Assembly: GCA_046349085.1 (NCBI GenBank)
Contig: JAXMDA010000008.1
Location: 62,001-126,000 of the forward strand
Reading direction: 5' to 3'
Length of the DNA stretch: 64,000 bases
From: JAJXWB01 sp046349085
Lineage (GTDB): Bacteria > Pseudomonadota > Alphaproteobacteria > Rhizobiales > Beijerinckiaceae
Shown: piece by piece, positions 8,670 through 16,395 of the stretch
Layout of the letters: each line of letters opens with the position of its first letter
Numbering within the stretch: the stretch's first letter is position 1
Made by a program: the position numbers and the translations under genes
The notes under the pieces: model-generated
What the model saw: the letters and a program-made list of their open reading frames with translations, nothing else
Databases searched by the model: none
What the model was told of the DNA's origin: nothing

Positions 8670-9356
8670 TCAGTGAATCGGCGCATAGCCGACGAAATGC
8701 GCCAGCCTTTCGACGGCTTCGATCTGTATGTGATCCCGTTCCACGGCCACGCCGATCTTGCGCAAATCGGCCAATGCCCGCGAAAACGACTCGGGCGTCA
8801 TGCCGAGATGGCTGGCCACCAGCGATTTCTCATAGGGAAGCTTGATCATCGCGGTTCCGATGACGGCTTCGATCCTGCGCCTCAGAAAGTCGGCGACCCG
8901 CTGGGAGGCGGTCAGAACCTTCAGGGTTTCCACCTGATCGACGAGACGGTCTATGTGCTGCGCCGTGCACGAGAACATTCCAAAGGCGACCTGCGGTTGC
9001 TTCTCGATTGCGATGCGGAGCGCGCACGCGCCGATCTGCATGATGCGCGCCGAGGACGTCGTCTCGCCGCTGACGCGGCAGCGGCCGCCGCTGAACATCG
9101 ACGGCTCGAAGTAGATGTCTCCCGCATCGAGAATTGAAACAACGGCCTGATCGCCATCGACGCGCGGGCGGTACAATTTCAAACGCCCTTCGAGGATCGC
9201 ATAGCATGCGGCGGCCGGATCGCCCTGCTGAAACAGGGTTTCGCCCCGTTCGAAGGCGCGGGGAGGATGGCGCTCCGCGATTGAGCGCAGGACACGAGGA
9301 TCGACAGCCTTGAAAAATGGGGAGCGCAGCAAGGCCGACCAGTCGTCCAGGGTCAT
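8670..9356 (-). CDS. Crp/Fnr-family transcriptional regulator
   Basis: The 228-residue protein has an N-terminal effector beta-roll (about 12-125), a dimer helix (about 125-150) and a C-terminal winged helix-turn-helix (about 150-220; recognition region VASHLGMTPESFSRALADL). The N-terminal cysteine cluster of oxygen-sensing FNR is absent, so it is not a classical Fe-S FNR; it could be cAMP-, NO- or redox-responsive, or effector-free like FixK. A near-perfect FNR-type box at 9417-9430, about 61 bases before the start codon, suggests control by itself or by another FNR/FixK protein. Confidence 0.85.
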   Translation of the reverse strand: MTLDDWSALLRSPFFKAVDPRVLRSIAERHPPRAFERGETLFQQGDPAAACYAILEGRLKLYRPRVDGDQAVVSILDAGDIYFEPSMFSGGRCRVSGETTSSARIMQIGACALRIAIEKQPQVAFGMFSCTAQHIDRLVDQVETLKVLTASQRVADFLRRRIEAVIGTAMIKLPYEKSLVASHLGMTPESFSRALADLRKIGVAVERDHIQIEAVERLAHFVGYAPIH

Positions 9357-9416
9357 GGGTCACCCGTTCAATTTTGGCGCTGGTTACATTGCTATCGAGG
9401 CCATGGGCGCCCCGAT

Positions 9417-9430
9417 CTGATTTGGATCAA
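9417..9430 (-). promoter_or_regulatory. FNR/FixK-type operator upstream of the Crp/Fnr gene
   Basis: Read on the minus strand the site is TTGATCCAAATCAG, which matches TTGAT-N4-ATCAA at nine of ten defined bases. It lies 61-74 bases upstream of the start codon at 9356, in the 138-base gap to the neighbouring outer membrane protein gene, whose 3' end faces it. Confidence 0.6.
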
Positions 9431-9494
9431 TGCGCGTCGCTCCGTTCACGACCGGAGGCGCGCGGGCGCGGACGACGCGTCGAAAGCGGGGGAC

Positions 9495-11201
9495 TCAGCG
9501 CTGCAGCCGCAGGCCCAGAAGAAAGATATTGGACGTGTAGTCCGAGCCCGGCACGGTCGTCTTCAGGCGCTCGTAGGCGTAGCTCGCCTTCACGACGACC
9601 GTGCGCGTGAGGCTGTATTCCGCCTTCACGCCGGCGGCGATCGTACGCTCGTTGAGGCCGGTCGCGCTGCCGGTGAAGGAACTGGAGATGTTCTGGCCCT
9701 GATAGGAGGTCACCTGGTAGGACGCGAGCCCGGATATCCTGACGTTGCGCAGGAGATCGTGCGTGATCTCGACCGTCGCCCTGCGGGTGATCGCGCCGGA
9801 GGCGTTGGGCACCGTGGTTTCGTTGGTCGTGGTCGTGCCGCGCAGCGTCACCGTCGTCAGCGGCGTCGCCGTATAGATCAGCGCGGCGTCGAGCGTTGGT
9901 CCGCGGAGCTTCACGAGACGCGGATCCTGGTAGTTGCGATCGACATAGCCGCCCGAGGCTTCGCCCTTCAGCTTGCCGTCGATCTCGAAGGTCGCGCCGG
10001 CGCGCAACGCGTAGCCGTGCGAATTGCGTTGGTAGCCGTTCACGTCGACCGGGCTGTCGTAGACGCGCTTGTCGACCGTCGCCTCGACGAAAGGCTTGAA
10101 CAGCGGCGAGAATTCGTAGGAGACGCGCGGGATCACGCCGACCGTCGTATAGTCGTTGAGCGATAGCTGCTGGATCGAGCCGTCGGAGAAGGTGGCGTTG
10201 CCCGTCTCCGCCCGCGCGATCGTGCCGCGCAACGACAGTTCGAGCCGGTTGAACCTGTGCGCGCCGCCGATATAGCCGCCGGCATTCCACGTGATCGGCT
10301 GGTTTGTCGAGACGGCGTTGCTCGAGCCCGGCTGGATTTCTGGCGAGCCCGCGCGGATGGTCGTCACGTTGATCGTGCCGCCGTAGTCGAACTGGGTGTC
10401 GCGCGTGACGTCGATGCGGCCGTCGAGCTTGCCGATGGCGTCGGGGCGATTGACGTTCTTGACCTGGAAGAAATCCGCGTAGCCCGCGCGTAACTCGCCC
10501 TTGAGCGAATGCGCCGACCAAAGCGATTCGACGCTCGCGCCGACATCGACGCGCGCGAGCGTCGAACCCGTCTTCGGGTTTTCGACGCGGCCGGGGTTGG
10601 TGTCGTAGCCGAAGCCGCCTTCGACATACGGGCGAAGCCGCAGCGAGCCGACATCGACGCCGACCGGCTCGAACGGGTTTTCCTCGGCCTTCTTGCGCGT
10701 CTTGACCGCAATCGTCGGCACGACGGCGACGCCCGTCGGCGGCGGCTGCTGCGCTTCGCGATCATCGAGCGGGCGCTGACGCGCCTGCTCCCTGGCCTGG
10801 CGGCGGGCGGCGTAGGAATTCCTGTAGGGCTCGAGCTGCGGCAGCGGCGGTTTTCCCGTGCGCAGGGGCGGGTAGGCTTTCGGCAGCCTCAACGGCTTGC
10901 GCGCCTTGCCGTAGTTGATCGCGGCGCCGGGGGCGGCGTCGCCGGTTCCGGCCGAATAGGTTGCGGGCAGGGGCGGGGCCGTCCCCCCCTTGCGGGCGGC
11001 GGCCAGCGCCGAATCGCGTTCCGCCAGCGGGCGCAATTGCGGCGCGACAGCGCCGCGCAGCCCGTCGCGCAAACCCTGGGACTCGCTCGTGTCGCGGTCC
11101 GCTTCCTGCGCGAGGGCCGGGGCCAGGCACAGGGCGAGCGCGGCCACGCCCGCCGCGAGCGCCGCATTCAGTGTCCTCCGCCTACGCTGTGGAAGCGCCA
11201 C
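9495..11201 (-). CDS. Outer membrane beta-barrel protein (BBP2-like)
   Basis: The 568-residue protein starts with a signal peptide (residues 1-31, ending ALCLAPALAQ) and a proline-, alanine- and arginine-rich stretch to about residue 170. From about 185 (LRLRPYVEGGFGYDTNPGR) to the end it consists of alternating amphipathic strands typical of an outer membrane barrel, closing with FLLGLRLQR. The best family match from memory is the putative beta-barrel porin 2 group common in Rhizobiales; its substrate is unknown. Its upstream gap holds an exact CtrA-type box about 62 bases before the start codon and is shared with the divergent tolQ. Confidence 0.8.
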   Translation of the reverse strand: MALPQRRRRTLNAALAAGVAALALCLAPALAQEADRDTSESQGLRDGLRGAVAPQLRPLAERDSALAAARKGGTAPPLPATYSAGTGDAAPGAAINYGKARKPLRLPKAYPPLRTGKPPLPQLEPYRNSYAARRQAREQARQRPLDDREAQQPPPTGVAVVPTIAVKTRKKAEENPFEPVGVDVGSLRLRPYVEGGFGYDTNPGRVENPKTGSTLARVDVGASVESLWSAHSLKGELRAGYADFFQVKNVNRPDAIGKLDGRIDVTRDTQFDYGGTINVTTIRAGSPEIQPGSSNAVSTNQPITWNAGGYIGGAHRFNRLELSLRGTIARAETGNATFSDGSIQQLSLNDYTTVGVIPRVSYEFSPLFKPFVEATVDKRVYDSPVDVNGYQRNSHGYALRAGATFEIDGKLKGEASGGYVDRNYQDPRLVKLRGPTLDAALIYTATPLTTVTLRGTTTTNETTVPNASGAITRRATVEITHDLLRNVRISGLASYQVTSYQGQNISSSFTGSATGLNERTIAAGVKAEYSLTRTVVVKASYAYERLKTTVPGSDYTSNIFLLGLRLQR

Positions 11202-11262
11202 GTCGTCTCCGCACGGCGCCGATGGGAGCGGCGCTCTTTCGGCGACATTGGCCCGAACATGG

Positions 11263-11277
11263 TTAATGCGGCCTTAA
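11263..11277. promoter_or_regulatory. CtrA-type box TTAA-N7-TTAA
   Basis: An exact full CtrA consensus (TTAA TGCGGCC TTAA) lies about 62 bases before the start of the outer membrane protein gene on the minus strand and about 240 bases before tolQ on the plus strand. The distance favours the outer membrane protein gene as the target. Confidence 0.55.
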
Positions 11278-11441
11278 ATCAGTGGCTTGACGCGGCTCGT
11301 CGTAACCGAAAGTTAACCCTGAGGGGGCCTTAACTATCGGGAGATATTCCCGCTCTGGGTTTTGCGTCCCCGGAGCCCAACAATTGACGGATTCGCCGGG
11401 CATCGAAGCCCGCGCTCGCCGTTTCGCGCCTGCGGCGATGC

Positions 11442-11500
11442 GAAGTCGGACGTATCCGATTTCGAAACCGGACGACGCGAAGCCGGACATATCCGGCTTC
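11442..11500 (+). repeat. Two tandem near-identical hairpins in the tolQ leader
   Basis: Hairpin one (11442-11463) pairs GAAGTCGGA with TCCGATTTC around a CGTA loop, with one G-T pair. Hairpin two (11479-11500) pairs GAAGCCGGA perfectly with TCCGGCTTC around a CATA loop. They are spaced 15 bases apart and end 17 bases before the tolQ ATG. They could be an RNA element or a pair of operators. I do not recognise a named family. Confidence 0.5.
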
Positions 11501-11517
11501 GAGATGAAGGAAAGACG

Positions 11518-12231
11518 ATGAATCCTGCCGAACTGGCCGCCCCGGTCGCCGAAGTTTCGATCTGGAGCATGTTCCTGCACGCCTCCATTGTCGTGCAGGC
11601 CGTGATGATCGGGCTGCTCGCCGCCTCCGTCTGGTGCTGGACGATCATCGTCGACAAGGCGCTGCTGTTCCGCCGCACGCGCAAGGCGATGGACCAGTTC
11701 GAGGAAACCTTCTGGTCGGGTCGGTCGCTCGAGGAGCTCTACACGACGCTGAGCGAACGGCCGACGTCCGGCATGGCCTCGCTGTTCGTCGCCGCCATGC
11801 GCGAATGGAAGCGCTCGTTCCAGGCTGCGCACGCCTCGTTCGTCGGCCTGCAGGCGCGCATCGAGAAAGTGCTCGACGTTTCCATCGCGCGCGAGGTCGA
11901 GAAGCTCGAATCCAATCTGCTGGTGCTGGCGACGGTGGCGTCGGCTGGCCCGTTCGTCGGCCTGTTCGGCACGGTGTGGGGCATCATGACCTCGTTCCGC
12001 TCGATCGCGGCTTCGAAGAACACGTCGCTCGCCGTCGTGGCGCCGGGCATCGCGGAAGCGCTGTTCGCCACGGCCATCGGCCTGTTCGCGGCGATCCCCG
12101 CGCTCATCGCCTACAACAAGATGCAGGGCGACGTCGCCAAGACGCAGGCGCGGCTCGAGAGCTTCGCCGACGAATTCTCCGCCATCCTGTCGCGCCAGAT
12201 CGACCAGCACGCCGGCGACCGGGCGGCGTAA
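11518..12231 (+). CDS. tolQ: Tol-Pal system proton channel subunit TolQ
   Basis: TolQ is the MotA/TolQ/ExbB-type inner membrane subunit that with TolR uses the proton gradient to energise TolA during outer membrane constriction. The 237-residue protein has its first membrane helix at about 20-42, a cytoplasmic loop, and helices two and three at about 135-160 and 175-200; LVLATVASAGPFVGLFGTV and the APGIAEALFATAIGLFAAIPA segment are characteristic. The start at 11518 follows GAAGGAAAGACG. It heads the order tolQ-tolR-tolA-tolB-pal-cpoB, and the 12-base gap to tolR implies co-transcription. Confidence 0.95.
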   Translation: MNPAELAAPVAEVSIWSMFLHASIVVQAVMIGLLAASVWCWTIIVDKALLFRRTRKAMDQFEETFWSGRSLEELYTTLSERPTSGMASLFVAAMREWKRSFQAAHASFVGLQARIEKVLDVSIAREVEKLESNLLVLATVASAGPFVGLFGTVWGIMTSFRSIAASKNTSLAVVAPGIAEALFATAIGLFAAIPALIAYNKMQGDVAKTQARLESFADEFSAILSRQIDQHAGDRAA

Positions 12232-12243
12232 GGAGCAGCTTCC

Positions 12244-12690
12244 ATGGGCATGTCGATGGCCGCAGGCCGCAAGGGCGGGCGCAGGCGCCGGGGCGTTCCG
12301 CGCTACGGCGCGATGGCCGACATCAACATGACGCCGTTCATCGACGTCATGCTCGTGCTGCTCATCATCTTCATGGTGGCGGCGCCGCTGCTGGCCACCG
12401 GCGTCGCCGTCGACCTGCCGCAGACCAAGTCCGCGCCGCTCAACATCGAGCAGAAGCCGGTGTCGATCTCCATCGACGAAAAGGGCCAGATCTTCCTGAT
12501 GGACCAGCAGGTCCAGGTCGACCAGCTCGTCGAGAAGCTGAAAGCCGCCGCGAAGGCCGGCGCCGACGAGCGCGTCTATGTGCGCGGCTCGAAGGCGGTG
12601 AACTACGGCCGCGTGGCTGAGGTCATGTCGCTCGTGACGGGGGCGGGCTTCAAGAAGGTGGCGCTCGTCACAGAGCCCGATCGGAAGTGA
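12244..12690 (+). CDS. tolR: Tol-Pal system protein TolR
   Basis: TolR is a single-pass inner membrane protein (ExbD/TolR family) that plugs the TolQ channel and has a periplasmic domain binding peptidoglycan. In this 148-residue protein a basic N-terminus precedes the membrane helix at about 31-52; the channel aspartate is in the conserved MTPFIDVMLVLLIIFMV stretch. The periplasmic part (LPQTKSAPL to the end) has the normal length, with YGRVAEVMSLV near its C-terminus. It sits 12 bases after tolQ and 7 before tolA. Confidence 0.95.
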   Translation: MGMSMAAGRKGGRRRRGVPRYGAMADINMTPFIDVMLVLLIIFMVAAPLLATGVAVDLPQTKSAPLNIEQKPVSISIDEKGQIFLMDQQVQVDQLVEKLKAAAKAGADERVYVRGSKAVNYGRVAEVMSLVTGAGFKKVALVTEPDRK

Positions 12691-12697
12691 GGCGCGA

Positions 12698-13846
12698 TTG
12701 ACGGTCTCGCGGAAAGAGCCCGGTCTGATCGTTTCGGCGGCGGCGCATACGACGCTGCTCGCCGCGACGCTGCTCGCGTTCAATTCGCCGGCGAAATACG
12801 AGGACGCCAAAGAGGCCATTCCGGTCGAGATGATCACCGACCAGGCCCTGAGCCAGATATCCAAGGGCGAGAAGTCCGCCAGGGAAGCAAAGCCTGTCCA
12901 GAAGGCCGACAAGGTCGCCGACGTCGAGGAATTGAAACCGACGCCGCCGATCGCGGAAGCGAAGAAGGACGTGCCGCTGCCGCCGCCGCCGCTGCGTCGC
13001 CAGCGCGACCCCGGCGACGACGACGCGGAGAAGCCCGAGCCGCAGAAGATGGCCGCCCTGCCGCCGCCGCGCCCGCCGATGGAAGAAACGAAGCCCGCGC
13101 CCGAGCCGCCCAAGCGGCCGGAGCCGCCGAAGGCGCAGGCAAAGCCAGAAAAGCAGGAAGCCAGGGACGAGCCGGAGGAGGCCGAGACCGTCGCGCCGAA
13201 GCCGCCGCAGCGGCCCAAGATCGAGCCGAAGCCCGAACCGAAGCAGGAAGCCAAACAGGAGCCGAAGCCTGCGCCGACGCCGCCCGAGAAGCCGCGCCTG
13301 AAGACGGACGAGGTCGCCAAGCTGCTCGCCAAGTCGAAGACCGAGGACAAGCAGGAAAAGGCGGCCGTCAAGCCGAAGTCGGGGGAGGAGAGCGACGAGA
13401 AGCGCACGAAGTTCGACAGCAATGCGATCTCGCGCCTGCTCGATCACGACAAGCCGCAGGCGACCGGTTCGCGCGGCCGCGAGGTGGTGCGCACGGCCTC
13501 GCTCGGCGCGGCGACCGGAACCTCGCAGCGCATGGCGCCCAACATGATGGACGCGCTGAACAGTCTGATGATGGAGCAGTGGATGCGCTGCTGGCATTAT
13601 TTCGGCACGAGCGGCGGCTCGAAATACTACCCGATGATCAGCCTTAAGTTCCGGGCCGATGGCGGTCTGGCCGCCGAACCGATCCTGCGCAATCCTACGT
13701 CCGATCCCGCGCTGACCTCGCTCGCCGCCGCCGCGATGAACGCGGTGCGCGAATGCAATCCGATGAAGATCCCCGCGCAATTTGCGCCTTATTACGAGCA
13801 ATGGAAAAGCCGCACCGTCGAATTCCGGCCCGACGAAATGCGCTGA
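12698..13846 (+). CDS. tolA: Cell envelope integrity protein TolA (TTG start)
   Basis: TolA spans the periplasm and links TolQR to TolB-Pal. The 382-residue protein begins at a TTG seven bases after tolR, has one membrane helix (about 9-28, LIVSAAAHTTLLAATLLAF), then about 230 residues very rich in Pro, Lys, Glu and Ala, and a globular C-terminal domain (about 275-382) with the TolA/TonB-like pattern GGLAAEPILRNP and MNAVRECNPMKIP. Two cysteines (in RCWHY and ECNP) are placed like the disulphide of other TolA domains. The low-complexity middle makes exact alignment uncertain, but the position between tolR and tolB fixes its identity. Confidence 0.92.
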   Translation: MTVSRKEPGLIVSAAAHTTLLAATLLAFNSPAKYEDAKEAIPVEMITDQALSQISKGEKSAREAKPVQKADKVADVEELKPTPPIAEAKKDVPLPPPPLRRQRDPGDDDAEKPEPQKMAALPPPRPPMEETKPAPEPPKRPEPPKAQAKPEKQEARDEPEEAETVAPKPPQRPKIEPKPEPKQEAKQEPKPAPTPPEKPRLKTDEVAKLLAKSKTEDKQEKAAVKPKSGEESDEKRTKFDSNAISRLLDHDKPQATGSRGREVVRTASLGAATGTSQRMAPNMMDALNSLMMEQWMRCWHYFGTSGGSKYYPMISLKFRADGGLAAEPILRNPTSDPALTSLAAAAMNAVRECNPMKIPAQFAPYYEQWKSRTVEFRPDEMR

Positions 13847-13879
13847 CCGACGCACAAGAACCTTCAGGACCCAAGACCT

Positions 13880-15196
13880 ATGCCTGCACATTTCGACCGC
13901 CGCGCCTTTCTCGCCAGCGTCGCGGCCCTGACCAGCGCTCCGGCGATCACGCCGGTCTGGGCGCAGGGCGACGTCATCACCGTGCGGCCGGGCGCGGCCT
14001 TCCGCCCCGTGCGCGTCGCGGTCGTGCCGTTCGCCGGCGAACCCGACGCGGCGAAACTCTTCACGTCGGTCATCTCGAACAATTTCAAGCGCTCGGTCTT
14101 CCTGCAGCCGGTCGATCCCGCGAGTTTCCCGGAACCTGCGCTCGGCCCGGACCAGCCGCCGAACATCGAGGCGTGGAAGACGGTGAACGCGCAATACGTG
14201 CTCGTCGGTCGTGCGCAAAGATCGGGCGGCGGGCGCCAGCAGGCGGAGTTCCGCCTGTGGGACGTCGCCAGCGGCCAGCAGGCGGCGGGCCAGCAATACG
14301 CCACCGACGCCAACGTCTCGCGTCGAGTCGCGCACATCATGTCGGACCAGGTTTTCTCGCGCATCACCGGCGAGAAGGGCTTCTTCGACACGCGCATCGT
14401 CTTCGTCGACGAAACGGGCCCCGCCGACAAGCGCCGCAAGCGTCTCGCGGTGATGGATCAGGACGGCGCCGGCGTTCAATACCTCACGCGAGGCGACGAT
14501 CTCGCGGTGACGCCGCGCTTCTCGCCATCGTCGCAGGATGTCGCCTACATGGCGTTCGGCGGCGGCGAGCCGCGCGTCATGATCATGAATCTCGACACGC
14601 GCCAGCGCGAGGCGGTCGGCAATTTCCCCGGCATGACCTTTGCGCCGCGCTTCTCGCCCGACGGGCAGAAGATCGTGATGTCGCTCTCGAACGGCTCCAA
14701 CTCCACGCTGTATGCGATGGACCTGCGCTCGCGCTCGACGACGCGCCTGACGGATTCGGCGGCCATCGACACCTCGCCTTCCTACGCGCCCGACGGATCG
14801 CAGATCGTGTTCGAATCCGATCGCGGCGGCACGCAGCAGATTTACGTGATGAGCGCGTCGGGCGGCGGCGCCAAGCGCATTTCGTTCGGCGACGGGCGCT
14901 ACTCGACGCCGGTGTGGTCGCCCAAGGGCGATTTCATCGCGTTTACGCGCCAGTCGAAGAACGGTTTCGGCATCGGCGTGATGAAGCCCGACGGATCTGG
15001 CGAGCGCATCCTCACCGAGGGCTATCACAACGAGGGACCGACCTGGGCGCCGAACGGCCTGTTCCTGATGTTCTTCCGCGATCCCGGCGGCTCCTCGCCG
15101 AAAATCCACATGACCGACGTCTACGGCCGATCCGACTTCGTCGTGCCGACGCCGTCCTTCGCCAGCGATCCCGCCTGGAGCCCGCTGCTGAACTGA
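13880..15196 (+). CDS. tolB: Tol-Pal system beta-propeller protein TolB, with a twin-arginine-like signal
   Basis: TolB is the periplasmic partner that shuttles between Pal and TolA. The 438-residue protein has an N-terminal domain (about 30-170) and a six-bladed propeller built from WD40-like repeats, seen as FSPSSQDVAY, FSPDGQKIVM, YAPDGSQIVF, WSPKGDFIAF and WAPNGLFLMF. The signal region starts with DRRAFLASVAAL and ends at VWAQG; RRAFL resembles a Tat motif, so export in folded form is possible. It lies 33 bases after tolA. Confidence 0.96.
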   Translation: MPAHFDRRAFLASVAALTSAPAITPVWAQGDVITVRPGAAFRPVRVAVVPFAGEPDAAKLFTSVISNNFKRSVFLQPVDPASFPEPALGPDQPPNIEAWKTVNAQYVLVGRAQRSGGGRQQAEFRLWDVASGQQAAGQQYATDANVSRRVAHIMSDQVFSRITGEKGFFDTRIVFVDETGPADKRRKRLAVMDQDGAGVQYLTRGDDLAVTPRFSPSSQDVAYMAFGGGEPRVMIMNLDTRQREAVGNFPGMTFAPRFSPDGQKIVMSLSNGSNSTLYAMDLRSRSTTRLTDSAAIDTSPSYAPDGSQIVFESDRGGTQQIYVMSASGGGAKRISFGDGRYSTPVWSPKGDFIAFTRQSKNGFGIGVMKPDGSGERILTEGYHNEGPTWAPNGLFLMFFRDPGGSSPKIHMTDVYGRSDFVVPTPSFASDPAWSPLLN

Positions 15197-15234
15197 GGGT
15201 TCCGTTTTTCGCGCCTGGAGAGACCGCGAGGCGC

Positions 15235-15328
15235 GTCATTCCGTATGGCCGAAGGCCGATCCGGGACCCATCGGGTCGTTATTCGCCGGCTGGGTCCCCG
15301 GCTCTCCGCTCCGCTTCGGCCGGATGAC
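15235..15328. repeat. Palindromic intergenic repeat, family C (copy 1)
   Basis: The ends are GTCATTCCG on the left and CGGCCGGATGAC on the right; between them GGCCGAAGGCC and the GATCCGGGACCC / GGGTCCCCGG arms form a long stem-loop. Related copies are at 35135-35227, 44040-44171 and, shortened, 50879-50918. It directly follows tolB. Confidence 0.8.
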
Positions 15329-15405
15329 TGGCGGCGTTGACGCCGCCTTGCTTCCCAAGCTGGATCATCCGCCGCCCAGCCACTTCGCCCGCCCCATTCT
15401 GGCCA

Positions 15406-15420
15406 TTAACGAACGATTAA
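15406..15420. promoter_or_regulatory. CtrA-type box TTAA-N7-TTAA upstream of pal
   Basis: An exact match (TTAA CGAACGA TTAA) lies 132 bases before the pal start codon, and a TTGACA -35-like element follows 54 bases later. The distance is compatible with an upstream activator site or with a promoter giving a long leader. Confidence 0.55.
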
Positions 15421-15551
15421 CCACGCGCGCGATTTGCTCGAATGCAACGCTTCGCGCAAACCCCCGATCAAGGTTGACAGAACCTTCGCTTAACCATCGG
15501 CCATTAGGACTGGGCTCGATTTCTCCGGAAACGGGTTCAAGGAGTACCGGA

Positions 15552-16070
15552 ATGCTTGTCTCCCACGGCGCGCGCGCCCTGAAATTCGCTGCGGCGATCG
15601 CTCTCGCGCTCGGCGCGACCGCCTGCGCCAAGAACGCCGCCGACGACGCCAGCATCGCAGGCGCCGCTGGAGGCGGCTATGGCCGCGGCGGCGCGGCCAC
15701 GCCCGGCAGCCAGCAGGACTTCGTCGTCAACGTCGGCGACCGCGTGTTCTTCGAGTCGGATTCGACGGAACTGTCCTCGACCGCGCAGGCGACCCTCGAC
15801 AAGCAGGCGCGCTGGCTGCAGCAGTACAGCCGCTACAGCTTCACCGTCGAAGGCCACGCCGACGAGCGTGGCACGCGCGAATACAATTTCGCTCTCGGCG
15901 CCCGCCGCGCCGAGGTGACGAAGGAATATCTCGCGGCCAGGGGCATTTCCGCCTCGCGCATCAAGACGATCAGCTACGGCAAGGAACGCCCCGTCGCCGT
16001 CTGCAACGATATTTCCTGCTGGTCGCAGAACCGCCGCGCCGTCACGGTGCTGAGCGGCGGCCAGTCCTGA
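15552..16070 (+). CDS. pal: Peptidoglycan-associated lipoprotein Pal
   Basis: Pal anchors the outer membrane to peptidoglycan and to TolB. From the ATG at 15552 (after AAGGAGTACCGGA) it has 172 residues: a lipoprotein signal with the acylated cysteine in LGATACAKN (about residue 25), a glycine-rich linker, and an OmpA-like domain (about 58-170) with VFFESDSTEL, the peptidoglycan-binding VEGHADERGTREYN and LGARRAEV. An in-frame ATG 76 codons upstream would destroy the lipoprotein signal and cover the CtrA box, so it was rejected. Confidence 0.96.
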   Translation: MLVSHGARALKFAAAIALALGATACAKNAADDASIAGAAGGGYGRGGAATPGSQQDFVVNVGDRVFFESDSTELSSTAQATLDKQARWLQQYSRYSFTVEGHADERGTREYNFALGARRAEVTKEYLAARGISASRIKTISYGKERPVAVCNDISCWSQNRRAVTVLSGGQS

Positions 16071-16091
16071 TCTTCCGCCGACGGACATGGC

Positions 16092-16136
16092 GAAGGTCAC
16101 GCGCAAGGCGTGACCTTCGGCCCTGATTTTTCGCGC
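16092..16136 (+). terminator. Rho-independent terminator after pal
   Basis: A perfect 11-bp stem GAAGGTCACGC / GCGTGACCTTC with loop GCAAG spans 16092-16118; a short T-run (GATTTTTC) follows about ten bases later. It separates pal from cpoB. Confidence 0.7.
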
Positions 16137-16182
16137 GACATTCGGGCATCGTCCATCCACGGGCAATTTCGTGGAGCGAGCC

Positions 16183-16329
16183 ATGCGCGCGCATTCGACC
16201 AGCCAGACCGTCCGAATTTACGGTTTCGACAGCGCGGACCTGCGCCATGCGGCGCGCCGCCAGCTCGGCGTCTCCTCCTTCATCCTCGCCTGTTTCGGCC
16301 TCGGCTGCGCGCTCGCCCTCGCCATCTGA
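16183..16329 (+). CDS. Small predicted single-pass membrane protein (48 residues)
   Basis: Between the pal terminator and cpoB there is a 48-codon frame, ATG to TGA. The first 28 residues are polar and basic (SADLRHAARRQL) and the last 20 are a hydrophobic segment (SSFILACFGLGCALALAI). The only ribosome-binding candidate is GTGGAGCG. I recognise no family. Support is limited to the topology and its place in an otherwise empty 325-base gap inside the tol-pal cluster. Confidence 0.4.
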   Translation: MRAHSTSQTVRIYGFDSADLRHAARRQLGVSSFILACFGLGCALALAI

Positions 16330-16395
16330 CGGCGCGCCGTCGCACCCCCGCCACGCTTCGGACGGATTTTGGCGCCAATCGCACTGTGATATGCG

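Larger units (their letters stand above)
11202..11517. other. Divergent regulatory gap between the outer membrane protein gene and tolQ
   Basis: This 316-base gap has no supportable gene. It holds a TTAA-N7-TTAA box at 11263-11277, further loose TTAA half-sites near 11313 and 11330, and two tandem small hairpins at 11442-11500 next to the tolQ start. Promoters for both divergent genes must lie here. Confidence 0.7.
15197..15551. other. tolB-pal intergenic region
   Basis: This 355-base gap contains no gene. It holds a family C palindromic repeat (15235-15328), a TTAA-N7-TTAA box (15406-15420), and a TTGACA element at 15474-15479 without a convincing -10 hexamer at the normal distance. pal therefore probably has its own promoter. 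Confidence 0.7.

Noticed and set aside
12668..15109. An 813-codon minus-strand frame
   Set aside because: It is antisense to tolA and tolB and has the Arg/His/Leu-rich composition of an antisense shadow.
15324..15551. Upstream extension of pal by 76 codons
   Set aside because: It would bury the lipoprotein signal and cover the CtrA-type box; the ATG at 15552 has AAGGAG nearby.
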